A DNA stretch of 64,000 nt from Clonostachys chloroleuca (Eukaryota > Ascomycota > Sordariomycetes > Hypocreales > Bionectriaceae): NCBI GenBank assembly GCA_037952775.1, contig JBANAY010000003.1, forward strand, positions 8,866,001 to 8,930,000, given 5' to 3'. The notes under the pieces were generated by a model. The model saw nothing but the letters and a program-made list of their open reading frames with translations. It did no database searches and had not been told where the DNA came from. The stretch's first letter is position 1, and each line of letters begins with the position of its first letter. Below, piece by piece: positions 48,652-60,926 of the stretch. The translations under genes were made by a program, and so were the position numbers.

Positions 48652-50509
48652 TGTCATTACATAGACTTAATGGGACGATAGATGGGTTGCTGAGGGAGAT
48701 CATTTGCGCCCAGGCTTATAATACTGGCTTGTTATAGACATGATTTTCTCCTTACGTATGTACAGTGAACATTCCTGCCTGCGTATCACATAGAAGAGCA
48801 AATGATTGTGATTTTTGCTATGGGATTCCAGTGACAACTGGCAGCTCACTCTGACAGGGGACGAGGTCAGTCAGTATCAGTGTGCTTATGCCAAAGCGCA
48901 AGTTGTATTTTCAATTACCCAACTCGACCTATTACTGGTAGCCCATTTCATTCTTAGGTGTAAGCATCAAAGCGAAGCTCGAATCATTGTCGGACTGCTT
49001 TCTTTACTCATAACAACCCAAGTGGGTGACAGGAGAAATGAGACACCCAATGGAAGAGTGGTTCTACTTTCGAAGATAAAATTAAGAAATTTAGTAGTAT
49101 AAAACGTTTGAGCGTCTCAATTTCAATGTCACCCACTTGCAACCCTCTTGTTGCTCCTCGAGCTGTACCCATATACCTACGTTCAGATGCCATGCGAACT
49201 ATTCCCTATTAAAGAAAGGGGGTGTCGATAGAAAAGGTACATTGCCCAGGACTGTCTTCCACTGGGCGAGGGCTAATTAGTAATCTTTACTCGGCGAACG
49301 GAAGTTAGTTGATGCGTATTCAGAGATTCGATATCAAACATCATCAACATGCCTGATACTCTTCATCAACATCTCCAGTTACTTGTTGAAAGATTATGGT
49401 GAGGCATTGGAGTTGGCATTTTAGCCAATGGAGCATTGATTAAATCCAAATGGCGCCATGCATGCTACGAATGACGAAACACAGGATCATCACTTATTTC
49501 GACTCGGATGGGTCGCTTGGGAGAGCCTTCCGAGCTCTCCGTCGACCAAGATCCTAATGGAAACAAGGGAAGCATCAACTGATTCATAGTGAACCTAATT
49601 ATTAATCTTCTCTGAATCGATCCTCCGCTATGCGGCCAAGGGCACCTACCGGCTGCACCGTTCAAGCGGGGTTAACGCAGCTTTTGGGTAAGTTGGGCAG
49701 CTCAAGTAACCATAGGAAGGGCGTGGGATAACTCAAGTATTCATGGTCTTCAACCAACAAGTAAAGCCTGTCAGTGCCTCTACTCACCATCGTACCCAAC
49801 TTTTTCTTATTGAAAAGCCCCTCTTGCCTACAAGAGTCTTAGAATGGCGGGGAATTGGCTTGTTCCTCCGAGCGTGGAAGTTGGGTATTGCTTACTAGAC
49901 GAAGGTTTACCGGACCCAACGTCGTCCAGAGTCAATTGGGAAGCAGATAGTAGCTAGAAGTTTATCTGAGGTTCGTGGGCAGGAAACGAGCACTATTTAA
50001 TATTCAGAACAACATAGCATTAGACATTGACCCTCAGCTTTACTTCTTAAGACAGCTCGCGTCGACGCCCTCATATTTAGCGGAGATGATCTGACTCTCT
50101 TTAAATTGAGCTCCCATTAGAACCGTGCATCTAGCTGGTTACCATGGTTTTAGACTCAGGCATGGTTGGGGGGCGAGGCAAGCCACACAAGAGCATGTTG
50201 AAATAGTCGCCATGAGTGTGACGACCAGCTCAAACACTCCAACAATAACCTCAATCTGCTCCCAAATCACAATCAGAACCCTGCATAATCCGTGTCGACC
50301 ACGAACGCCCCATCACCAAACAGTACGAAGCATCACAGCATTGGGGGCCAATTCGATACCACTTGCAATACCAGGTACAGGAACCAGTGTCATCCTTAAA
50401 CTTGTGCCTTTTATTCTGTTTTTGGCAAGACCCAAGGAAAAAATCAAAGAAGCTTAGACTTTATATGTACACTCCAGCCAATAAACCCATCCCTCCCACC
50501 ATATTCCGT
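48652..50509. other. Intergenic, 1.9 kb, convergent
   Basis: Lies between the MFS stop and the GRIM-19 stop. Only short non-conserved frames occur; no RNA gene or repeat recognised. Confidence 0.6.
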
Positions 50510-51252
50510 CTATTTCGTAGGCTGGGGGGTCACGGCATAAGTTGGCCGCACGAACCTGCAAAAGCAATCCTAGTCAGTTTCCCGTTCCGTACCAGTCATT
50601 GGGATGAACCCGGGGGTAAAAGCATACCTGTCTGAGTTGTACACCTTGAAGTTCTCGCCCATCAGCTCCTTCTCGCGGGCCTGGTCGGCCCAGTATCGTC
50701 GAACCTGGTCACGGTCCTCCTCGGCCTGAAGGAGGGGGGTCAAATGAATGCGTGCCCACATCTTCTCACGGGCCAATTCACTGTTTTGTTGTAAATCGCC
50801 CGTTAGCAACTCTGGTCTCCTCGATTATGGAAACACTCGCATTCCGTGCGACTTGTCCTTCCAGGGTAAAAGGGAGCGAAACGTACTTTCCCTCGCGGAT
50901 ACCGACGATCAGCTTGTACCAGCCGTACGTCATCACAGCACCCATTCCGAGGAGCATGATTCCAGGCCGGAAGCCCTTGGCAGGCAGGTTGCGCTATTTC
51001 AGATGAATTGTCAGTTACACCTCCATCCCATGCCACCGTTCGATGAGAACCCGAGCCTCGAGGAAACTCCTTGCTGCGCTCCCACTTTAAGCAGCCGCCA
51101 CCTCCGGCAACTACCGAAACACACAAGGCCAATTATGATTCTCTCGAGCTCTTACTCTCGCACACGAAGGGACAACCGGGGGTTGGTCGGGTGTCGCGCA
51201 CCTTGTACTGGACGGGCTCGTACCCGCCCTTGGGGGGCATATCCTGAGGCAT
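50510..51252 (-). CDS. NDUFA13: NADH:ubiquinone oxidoreductase GRIM-19 subunit (NDUFA13 family)
   Basis: Four exons (51252-51202, 50993-50887, 50780-50628, 50555-50510) with introns of 208, 106 and 72 nt encode 118 aa, the usual size. It is an accessory subunit of mitochondrial complex I. The N-terminus MPQDMPPKGGYEPVQYKRN is the family signature. A single membrane helix follows (about 26-45, IMLLGMGAVMTYGWYKLIV). Then come the conserved AREKMWARIHLTPLLQAEEDRD helix start and WADQAREKELM. The short last exon gives RFVRPTYAVTPQPTK. The gene is small and intron-rich, which is why simple frame searches show it only in pieces. Confidence 0.93.
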
Positions 51253-51981
51253 GATGGGCAAGTTGGATTAGCCGCGGGCGCGGTCTCTCGAGCGGAAGAT
51301 GGGTCAATTGAGGCGTCGTCGGTGCGTGGCCTTCGTCACTGCACGGTGATGGGCCGTTGGGAGCTGATCCGGGCGTCTGCGGCGGTCCGGATGTCGATTT
51401 CGTCGGTTTGGGCAATTGACGGAAGCGCTGTTTTGCTCTTTGTGAGGTGAGAGTTGGAATTGAAGCTCGGGTGATTACATAAGGCGCAACGGTGGGTCCG
51501 GTCTCCTCCACTCACAGTCGCCATAATTCCAAGCCGGAGGGGATATATCTTCTGATGTACCAACCCAGAAGAGAGTCGCCAGCCAGGGAGAAGCCAGGCT
51601 CAGCATTCACCAGGTTCACCATGCATGCAAACAATCAATAGATATGGACGATCAAGCCTTGAGGCCTTTGTTTGATATTTTACACCGGTAAGTTCCAACT
51701 AAACACAGGCTTCCGAACACGCCCCCTCTCTCCAACGCCAAATGCAAATGTAAGCCATACACAACAGATAGTATATCCCATTCTCCCTCCTCAAACGACC
51801 AGGGTATCCCGAAGTCATCCATGGCCACGAGCGAAGCCCAGAGCTGCTCCCGACTCGTTCCTATTTCTCGACAGAGTAGTAAAAATCGAACCCATAAAAT
51901 CAAGCAGACGCCAACCAGATGTGCGGTTTCATGTTCCACAAATCAAAATGTCCCTTGACAATCGCCATCCCTCCAACTCCA
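51253..51981. other. Intergenic between GRIM-19 start and FCP1 stop
   Basis: About 730 bp on the same strand, holding the GRIM-19 promoter and the FCP1 3' UTR. No other feature seen. Confidence 0.6.
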
Positions 51982-54359
51982 TCACTCGTTGCCTTCCAGC
52001 TCGGCCATCATCTCCCGCTCCAGGTCGGCCTCTAAGCTGTCCATCTCCTCCTGCTCTTGCGCCTGGAGTTGCGAGGGCGATAGCTCATCATCGCCTGTTG
52101 TTGGAACGGGCGTTGGTAGGCTCTGGCTCTCTTCATCATCCAGGTCTTCATTAGATGTGTGGACAGACCTAAGGCCTGAGGCTCCTCGGTTGCGTGCCAC
52201 CCTCTGCTTCTTGGCAAGAATGCTCTCTCCAGCAGGGGCATCGGCTTCCGACCCGCTGTCGCCGTCATCGGGGGAGCCTTACGCTTCAACCCGACAGAGA
52301 GTGTAGTGGTCTTTCGCTCTGACTCGCCGCTGTCTGAATCTCCGTCTTTGTCGGCTTCTGATCCACTCAGCTCCCCGTCTGCGTCGTCGCTGGCATCAGT
52401 CTCCTCATCGTCCAATTCGTCGTCATCCTCGAGACCCAGAAAGTCGAGCATCTCCTTGTCAGCTGCATCCCAATCCATATCCTTGAGATCTTTAGCCGTG
52501 TCATTATCTTCGGCCTCGGACGTATCCATCTGCTCCTCCGAGACGGCCCTGTCAGCAGCAGACACATTGATATAGTATGGCTGCTCATCAAGGCGCCTCC
52601 ATTGGCTGAGAGAGTCTATCAACCAATTTTGGTTCACGATATGGATACTGGGAATCTTTGCAGCTGCCCGCACCTTCTGGGTTCGAGGGCGAGCTGTCGA
52701 CACAACGAGGTGAGTGACTCGTTTGGAGACTTTTTCGAGAACCTGCGCACCGTGGCTCTGCGCCTGCATTCCGATCTCGGACTCTTCGATGTTGACTCCA
52801 AGAGGAACAAGACCAGACAGAACGATGACCAGTCCACTAAGCACATTTGACTTGAGCTCGTCCAAGATATCACCAACATCGGGTACCATTGAAAGGTCAA
52901 CTCCGTCATCGATGGATCTTCGCCTTTGTTTCGTCTTGCTGTCCCCAGGTCGATGCTTGGGATCTGACTCTCTGCGCTCCTCTCTTCTCTTGTCGTAGGT
53001 TTCATAAAAGGCGCTGTGCAGGTCTGTAAGATGGTCTTGGAGCGCGATAAGCTCCTCGTCGTCATCCGTAAGCAGATTCTGTCTGTGGTGGTGATCGCCA
53101 GGTTCGTTTTCCTGGCCTGGTTGGCCATCCTCCTTATCCAGCTCTTCCTGCATGTGCAGAAGAGGCCGGTCTGTCAACTGCTTCTCCAACACTCTTTCCT
53201 GCTCCTCGGTTTTACTCTGCAAGCTGCTTTCATCATCGGCGCCGCTCATCCGAGCAAGCTCATCAAGAGGAGATGCCTTGACAGCAGCTTTATCGTCGGT
53301 CTCCACCTTGGCACCCTCATCTGTAGTGGTTGCAAGGGTGCCATTTGTTGGAGAGGGCACAATGTCCGTCCGCTTAGGTAAGAAGCTCGAGTTGATATCG
53401 CCTATTCCCTTGAAAAAGTCGTATGGGACCACCTTGATCAGGTTTGGGCGGTTCATAGGCCAGACATCAGCACGGTCATCAATTATTACCACCATGTTGG
53501 TGCTGACGGGGAAGAGACGCTGTAAGCTCTTGGCAGTGATGCTTCCATTCTCGTCACGGCTGATGACACGATTTCCGAAGAGCTTTTTGTCCGGATCCAC
53601 GATACGAGCAATGTTTTGTGCGTAGGCTCTCGTACCCATAGTGTAGACATGAAGCTCGTACATGGTGCTGATCTCTTGGAGGAATTCCTCTAGCCCCGGG
53701 CGGAGTTTTATGTAGTAGGTGCAACCGGTCACGTAGCTGCGCGGCCCGTCGTCACTCAATTGGAAACTCTTAACATCCTTGACAGCGTTGTGGTTCGGGT
53801 TTGAGGGATCGCGCATCCACTCGCCGACGGTCGGCTCGATACAGGCGTGGATGATGGTCTGGTCGAGATCGACGACGAGACTGAGCTTGCGCTGGCGCAA
53901 AAGACGCTTCTGGGTATCGTTCTCGGCTTTCATCGCGACGCTCTCGCTAACCATGAGGCCGGTCTGGTCGTGTGTCATGTTGATCATGGCGCGTTCCGTG
54001 TCTCTCTCCTCGCTGGCCCAGTTGATCTCCGTCATGTCGGCGCCGCACAAGCTGCACAGGCCCTGGATCTGAACCTCATGGCCACAGGCTTCCTGCACGG
54101 TCATGCACGGGGTGTCAGCATTGATGACCATGCCTTCCTTGATGCGCCATTCCTTCAGGGTGCCCTCAGCCGGGCTGTCGTACTCGGTGTAGGTGGTCTC
54201 ATCGGTCCAATTATCCTCGCCAACGCGTCTCCTCCATGTAAACTTGTACTCTATGATTGTTTCTTGCTTTTTTATGTTGTCGCCTGGCTTCTTGAGCAGC
54301 TTGGTGATGGTAATGGGGTAGTGCAGGCGGGAGCCTAATGACACGACCTTGTCGTACAT
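51982..54359 (-). CDS. FCP1: RNA polymerase II CTD phosphatase Fcp1, one-base frame break near C-terminus
   Basis: Single exon, about 792 aa after allowing one base. Fcp1 dephosphorylates Ser residues of the Pol II C-terminal heptads so the enzyme can recycle; it is nuclear and essential in yeasts. The N-terminus (SRLHYPITITKLLKKPGD) is the family type. The FCP1 homology (HAD-like) domain has the catalytic DLDQT motif at Asp164-Thr168 and the later IIDDRADVW acid pair. A BRCT domain spans about 503-605 (LSGLVIVLSGLVPLGVN ... NWLIDSLSQW). The acidic Ser-rich tail is TFIIF-binding in other species. The frame breaks at a five-G run on the + strand (52270-52274), after KRKAPP. The next frame (DDGDSGSEAD through EREMMAELEGNE) keeps the acidic composition to a stop at 51982. 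As written the tail is basic nonsense ending at 52032. Confidence 0.92.
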
Positions 54360-56312
54360 GATCGCGAACCGCCGCCGTCAAAGGAGGAGGGGGGCGCAAT
54401 CCAAACTAAGTTCTGCAGAGGTAAGACAGTGTGAGTGAGCTGGTCTGGTTCGCAACAGCCAAAGTGTTTTATGGGCAAATTGTGCACCTAAAGAGCTCCC
54501 CCGTTCTCGGTCCTTGTCAGCTCCCAAGCTCCGATCAAGCCCATGGCCTGCCTCGATGAGAAAGCAGCACAGCAGAAAAGAAGTCGGGCCGGACGCGAAA
54601 AGGTCAGCACCTATTCAATTGCACAAGAGGCGTTGCGATGGCAGCCCGGAGTGCGATGGCGAATTGAGGGGTGCCGGAAAGGTGGTATCGAGCTCTCCTA
54701 GAGATGGTTTGGAACCTTGGATCGTTGTGTGGTGGTTCAGTCGCCAAGCTGCGAACCTCGCTTTTATGTACTGGGCTGGCCGATAGCTATGTACCAATGT
54801 ACCCTATACCAGGTCCAATAACCGTGTCGCAGTTTTCGGTGCCTCCCAGAATGCCAAGTCACGTGGTGGGGTGTTTAAGTGGGGATGATAGGAGACAAAG
54901 GTACGTATTGTCTGCTGGCCAAAGGCACAATAAGACAACGCAACCAGCGCAAAGGAACAGAATAAAAGTCTTGGAAAATAGTAATTATCACAAGTAGGCA
55001 AGACGTCACGTCCAGCGTTTGCTATGCCTGGAGATGCGATGGGTGGTGCTGGGTACTTGTATTCACTAATGAGGCGTGGAGCCGAAGTTAGTACTGGGCA
55101 AGTATGTACCTGATTGCGCACGATCCTGGGGAGAAGGTGCACGAGTACAAGAGCTCCAGCCAGGCCGAGCCAGGTTGTCGGGGAATAAAGATTTGGGCAA
55201 ACGGGGATCGTACCACCAATGGCCTGTGCAAGTTCTGTGGAGTAAAGGAGCTTCCGATGATGCTAACAGCGGGTGAGTGTGCTGGTCAATGCTGTAAGTG
55301 CGGCGCAAACACTCCGCAAACAACCAGAGGGCGGAGGTACCTCTGGGATCGATTGAACAATGAAGCGCGATGCGGTCAGGTGCCAGGGCGGCAGGCAGGG
55401 GGCAGAGGCCTCGCAATGATGCCGTTGGCTGGCGACGAGACAATGAGGCAGGTATGGCAGAGCGCCACAGAATGATCGCAGAAAAGGCTGGTTGTTCGTT
55501 GACGCTTCGGATGGAAGCAAGGGTGCTGCTGCCTGTGTCTCTCTCGTAGTACTTCGGCAGTCACCCAGAGGTGGAAGACCCCGCCCTTTTTGTAGTTTGG
55601 CTGCCCGCCGTAACAGTTTAAGCGTTGCGTCTGCCTCCCTTGTCTCTCACAACCCATGCTGCATCTACCTAAATGGACGGACCACCGACCAGCCTGCGGG
55701 CCGTGACTTAATACTGACTCACGTATAGAGAGGCGCTCGCAAACTGACGGCAGGGCAGGTGCTGTGGTTGATGTGACTAACGCCAGATGCCCAGCCTGGA
55801 GCAGGGCCCCTAGCTGCTGGACTTCAGCGCCGACCGCTAGCCCACTGAAGCGTTGGAATGAAGCTCATTGTCTCCTTCTGTTGCTAACAGCTATCGTAGT
55901 GGGGAGCTTTCCGGGCCCCACTCACACCCCACCATGTTTGCTTGATCATGCGACGAGCTACCTCCTACCCTAGACAGTTTCTATTGCCACCAACATATGA
56001 TATTGCTTTGTTGTTGGAAGGGAGGGGTAGTTGTAAGCTGAGGAGGTTGTACTGGATTATTCTTCCACCTCACATCTTTTACGAAATCGATGTTTCTAAT
56101 ACAACTAGGCCGTTGAGCCAGCTGGGACTTTAAACCACGATGAATTATCTCTTAGGCAGTCGTGATCAAAATATCTATCATGAATCATACAATCCCATCT
56201 CATCTCTTCTTCGCAACCAATCCCTCTAGGTGTCATCAAATCTCAACATTATATGTATATACGTGGGTATCTCTGCATTGCCATTCTGCCGATGGCCCCC
56301 CTATAAATCTCC
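54360..56312. other. Intergenic, 1.95 kb, upstream of FCP1
   Basis: Holds the FCP1 promoter and the CND1 3' UTR. One ATG-led frame at 55104-55475 (+, 123 codons) has clustered cysteines but no recognised domain; I do not call it a gene. Confidence 0.5.
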
Positions 56313-59300
56313 TCAAGCACTGGCCTGCACGTATTTGAAGCCGTCCGAGATCAATTTCGCGATATCCTCGTTCTTGTGTGGTAAGAGTCCAATGGCAAAA
56401 GCGACATCATTCCACTGCCTCTCTGTCTTGCAGAGACTCAGTCTGGCCGCGAGCTTCTCTGCGAGCTGCTTGGCATGTTTTTCCTGCAACTCGTGTTAGT
56501 ATCGGGCTGGACCCCCATAAATTGAAGCCGCTATCGGGACTTACCTTTTCTACGAATCCTAGCAGGAAGCGCACAATCCTCTTGAAGCTCTCCTCGACCA
56601 TTTCATCGTTGCTGAGCAAACCGAACATGTCACTAAAGTGGTTGTATACAGCATTGTCCTTGGTGCTGAGTTCGGTGAAGAACATTCTTGCCTGGTCTGC
56701 GATCCGGCGGTCCTCGTCCTCTAGACATTTGGCCATCATGCCGATCTGCCCCTTGACCTTGATTTGCCCGGCTAGGATGAGGAAGGTGAGGGTCATCAAG
56801 CAGGTGCGCTTGACCGACGCCTCCTTGTCTGCTAATCGGCCATAAATGTAGTCTGTGTTCTCATCGATGAGGTGATTGAAGCTCACAGCTATGTCACCAA
56901 GCGCAATGACCACGTTGGATCGAACAATAGGGTCGGGTGAAAGCTCCATAATGGTGATAAGCAGTGAAAGGTGCGCCGAGCAGTATTCAGATGAGACACA
57001 ACTGAGCTTGGCTAGGCAGAGTGTAGCAGCAGCTTGAAGACCCTTGTCAGCATAAGTGGTGTTGTTGTTACAAATGTCTGAAACTAGAGGTCCAAAGAGA
57101 GCCAAGAGTGAGTTGGGCCCGTGAAGAAGCTCCCGGTCTCGAATGTGCGCAATCGCCTCAGTGAAATCATCCTCCGAGGTGCCACCGATGAGATCTAGCT
57201 CATCAGCGTCCTCCTTTGGCTTGTCTGCCTTGCCTGCAGATGCGAGCTTTTCCTTCTCCTGCTTTCTGCGTTTGAAGTCAAGCTCGCACATTTCGAGGTG
57301 CACGATCTGCTTGATAGCGACATGCCCAACAATGAACAGCAACTGCGACAAGCTGATGGCATTATCTCTATTCGGTGGTTTGTTTGTTTGGCTCATAGGT
57401 ATTTGAGTCATGGTTGGGTCTGAGAAGGCACCCACATGTTGTGTAATATTCTGTGTTATCTGCTGTGTCTCATCGCGTGAAGTAGGTCGTGATTGTGGCT
57501 GTCCGAATACTGTCCTCGTTTTGCGTCGGATGATGTTGGAGCAGAGTGTATCTGGGTGCTTTGCAATAGCATATATAGCATCGATTGCCTGTTCGGCAAC
57601 ACCGTACCACTCTTTGCTGTCGGAAGGCACCTCGGAAATGGCCGCAAGCCTCACACACACCGCGTGGTCGTTCGGGAGTCGCGAGAACTTAACTGTGGAA
57701 TCCTTTGCTTGGCGGCCCGTCGGGTTGATCCTTCGCAGCGCAATGCAAGTGAACTTGGCCAGCTGCAAGTCATTGCGACCATGTGAAGCGAGGCCTGTTC
57801 GAAGCATCGTCTCAATCTCCCCGACAACGATCTCAGGATTGGCTGTGGCTAACATTCCTAGAATGATGATTGCACCGCGTCGTTGGGTCCTCGAGATTTC
57901 TCGCTTTTGCACACCATACACTTGCCAGAGCTTGTTGATAACAGCATCGGGGATCATGCCCCCCTTCATCATAGTCGACAACAATTGCTCTAATGATGTG
58001 AGTTCGGCCGGGGTTGCGCCAAAGGTAAGACTAATCATGTTGCGTGCGATGTAATTTGCAGCGTCGTTGGGGCTGAATGAAGTTGGAGCTTCAAAGAAGA
58101 GACGCTTGTAGCATTCAATGAGATGAGTTTGGACACCCTTGCCCTCGTCGCTGTTACCCTTTGTCCAAATCAATCGAAGCATGCGGCGGATTCCGACTTT
58201 GTTCTGCTCAATGTTATAGGCATCTCCAATCTCAAAGTAATCGATAGCCTCAAGGACCTCGCTCTTGTTTCGCGATCCAAGAAGTTGACAGATGGTGCCT
58301 GTCGCTTCGTGCAGCACTTCAATGAACTTGAGAGCTTCGCTGTAGTACCGACGCGTGAGAGTGAGCTTTTCAATGGCTTCGCTAGTGGCAGCCTCCTCCC
58401 GAGCCTTCTTGATGGCCTCGAGCTTTTCCTCCTCAGTCATCGGCTGGGGCTTTTCAGGCGAAGCAAGCTGAGTGGCATCGTCCAGAAGGGCTGGGTCAAC
58501 TGTCGTGTTGCCATTCTCTTCGCCAAATCCGGGAATGCCGGGGGTGGCTTCAGAGCATCTAGTTCTTCCTGAACCTTGTCGTATCGGGCCTGCCACTCCT
58601 TCTGGGAGAGTTGCGCACCATGCATGACGGTGAAGGGGTGAGTCTTGATGAAAACCCCCATCAACTTGATGGCGTTTCGGCGAACATTGCTGCTCTTGTC
58701 TTCGAGACTCCGGCAGGTAAGCTCAATAGCCTTTTGGCGTCGTTTGGGGAACTTCAAATCTAAATCACATAGCTTCATATACACCTGTAGGGTCCTGCAT
58801 CTACAGTAAGGGTTGATATCAAGGAACCGTTCCTCTAGAACGTCAAAAAAGGCGTTGAGCTGCGATTTGTGGCTTTCACTGCGCTCATTTTGATTGCTGA
58901 GGTATGAAACCATGTTACCGCATACTTCAATGAGGGCGCATCGAAGAGTGTAAGACTGGATTGGATTAGACTCTGGGTCAACAAGACTCCCAGGGAAGAA
59001 ATGAACTAACCTCGCTGTCAAGCTGCTTCGCAAGCATTGTCATTTGCTTGATGACTATTCGCGGCTCCAGCTCGGAAATCTTGGTGATAAAGGACGAGAT
59101 GGACTTTGGTCCGCGAGTATCGTTGGAGTTGAATTCTTTGTTGCCAATCTCTCTTAGCACTTCATCCGTCAGCTGTGGGTAGTCGTACGTCTCGGCCAAA
59201 ATGTGCAGAAATTCAGCCATAGGCTCGGACAAATGTTCGAAGTATGTCAGATTCTGGATAACGTTAATCTGCGCCGCTGTTGAGGTGTTAGTCTCGAGAC

Positions 59301-60165
59301 TAGTCATACTGACGTTAGATGCACTGACCATATCCATGTCCATGATGCTTGACAGCAATGCAGAGAACCTTAAAGCAGTGCATCCTGATAGGAACTGATT
59401 TGGCACGCTGCTCGCTCTCTAGAATCATATAGACTGGCCGCGTGAGGAGGCCAACGAATGTATCTCTCTCGCTGGTCGTCAAGAAGATCGAGGTCAGCTT
59501 GAGTTTCAGTACTTTGCACATAATGTCCAGTGCGGACTGCAGTTGTGCCGTAGAGTCCCATGTATCTTCCTTGGTCGTCCCTTTCTTGGCCTTGCCTCTT
59601 CCTCTGGCTGCAGGCGCTGTGGAAGACTTCTCAGCAGCCTTCGTCTCTACAGCCGCGATAGTCCACTGAAGAAGGAAACCAAAGATTTCAAGCAGCTTTT
59701 TGTGATGCGGTAGAGTGCCTTCATCGTCGGGGGATTCCATATCGCTGTGAGCCGCATCGACTTCGGCACTCAGGCCGCTCATGATCAAGTCGAACACCTT
59801 GCTGAGGGCGTGTGTGGGAAGAAAAGCAGCAAACCTGAACGGCTTCAGTTAATCGACTAGACGACCCGACCCTCTTAATCTTCGATTGAAGAGGAATAAG
59901 GAGCCCTTCCTAGGGGTATTCAAATATCTTACTTGAGCAAAAACTGTAGAGAATCCATGTTGTATGCGCGCGTTATCGCATCCGGATCCTCAGCCACTGC
60001 GTCTACAATTGGGTTCAACACAGGGTTGATGAGTTGGTTTGTGAGGGACTCAGGCTCATTCTCGCAATCAAGAAGGGAACTATCGGCTTCTGCAGTCGGT
60101 ATGGAAGCGGGATCGGACAAATAGTCCCTGAGCGCATCGTTGATATCGAAATTGATTGTCGCCAT
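56313..60165 (-). CDS. CND1: Condensin complex subunit 1 (CAP-D2/Ycs4/Cnd1), one-base frame break
   Basis: Five exons (60165-59933, 59834-59329, 59276-59011, 58955-56545, 56483-56313) give 1195 aa, the expected size, with every phase matching once one base is added to exon 4. Cnd1 is the HEAT-repeat subunit of condensin, needed for mitotic chromosome compaction. The N-terminal domain begins MATINFDINDALRDYL; the central part has RCALIEVCGNMVSYLSNQNE and RRNAIKLMGVFIKTHPF. The C-terminal condensin domain includes DPIVRSNVVIALGDIAVSF, followed by LADKEASVKRTCLMTLTFLI. The frame breaks at a five-G run on the + strand (58540-58544), between LDALKPP and GIPGFGEENGN of the next frame. It shares a 761-bp divergent promoter with CDC7, another cell-cycle gene. 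Confidence 0.94.
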
Positions 60166-60926
60166 GGTGGGCTGAAATGCGCCCGCACGGCGGAGGCGGT
60201 GTCGCGGTTGGCAGCAGCAGAGCGTCGATGTTGCTGTGAAATGGCAGAAGGGAGGCGGGCGAAGGAGCCACGGTGATTATCGCAGTTACTGATGGTGATT
60301 CATGTGCGACGCACGTGAAAGGATGTTGCAGCTGTAAAATGACGGTGATGGTGATGGTGGGAGGCGGCCTGTAGCTAAAGTGCGGTGCGGTGCCCAAATG
60401 AACGTCCCTCAGCAACGTCTGTTTTTGTTTTGTTTACGCGTGCCACTTCCCCGCCATTGCACCTACAAACAGCTAAACACGCCCAAAACTGCACCAAAAA
60501 TCGCGTCTCCTAGCCCCGACCACCACTAAGTCAAACCAATAGTAATTTGTCATTGCGCCGCTAGTCATTTTAGGGCTCTTTGATGCTAAGAGCTGACTTG
60601 GATGGATGAATACATTCCACGTCCTGAATTCTGCATGAATACTGGCTGTTATCCCAGGTCGATTGGCGGTTCGAGATCTCTGCCTTCCAATTAGGTCATC
60701 CCGCAAGATCCTTCTCGTCCCGCCACACAAAGCCACCTCCACCGACGTGTTGATTGGCTGACATCGGACTCGACCTTCGCTTCGTCGCATTAAACATTGA
60801 ACAGAACTCTCGCCAGCGAACGACAAGATCCCATAAGAACGAGAAGGCATTGATTGGCAGTACGCTACCCACCTTCAGAGTTGAACTTTGACAAGTCATA
60901 GCCTTGGCCGCTCGGAGGGGGTCAAT
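60166..60926. promoter_or_regulatory. Divergent promoter CND1/CDC7
   Basis: A 761-bp interval between two cell-cycle genes transcribed away from each other. It contains an exact MluI box ACGCGT at 60436-60441 and a CACGTG E-box at 60312-60317. Both are motif calls only. Confidence 0.5.
60436..60441. promoter_or_regulatory. MCB-type element ACGCGT
   Basis: Perfect ACGCGT palindrome, the binding site of MBF (Mbp1/Swi6-type) that drives G1/S genes in yeasts. It lies 271 bp from the CND1 start and 486 bp from the CDC7 start. Confidence 0.4.
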
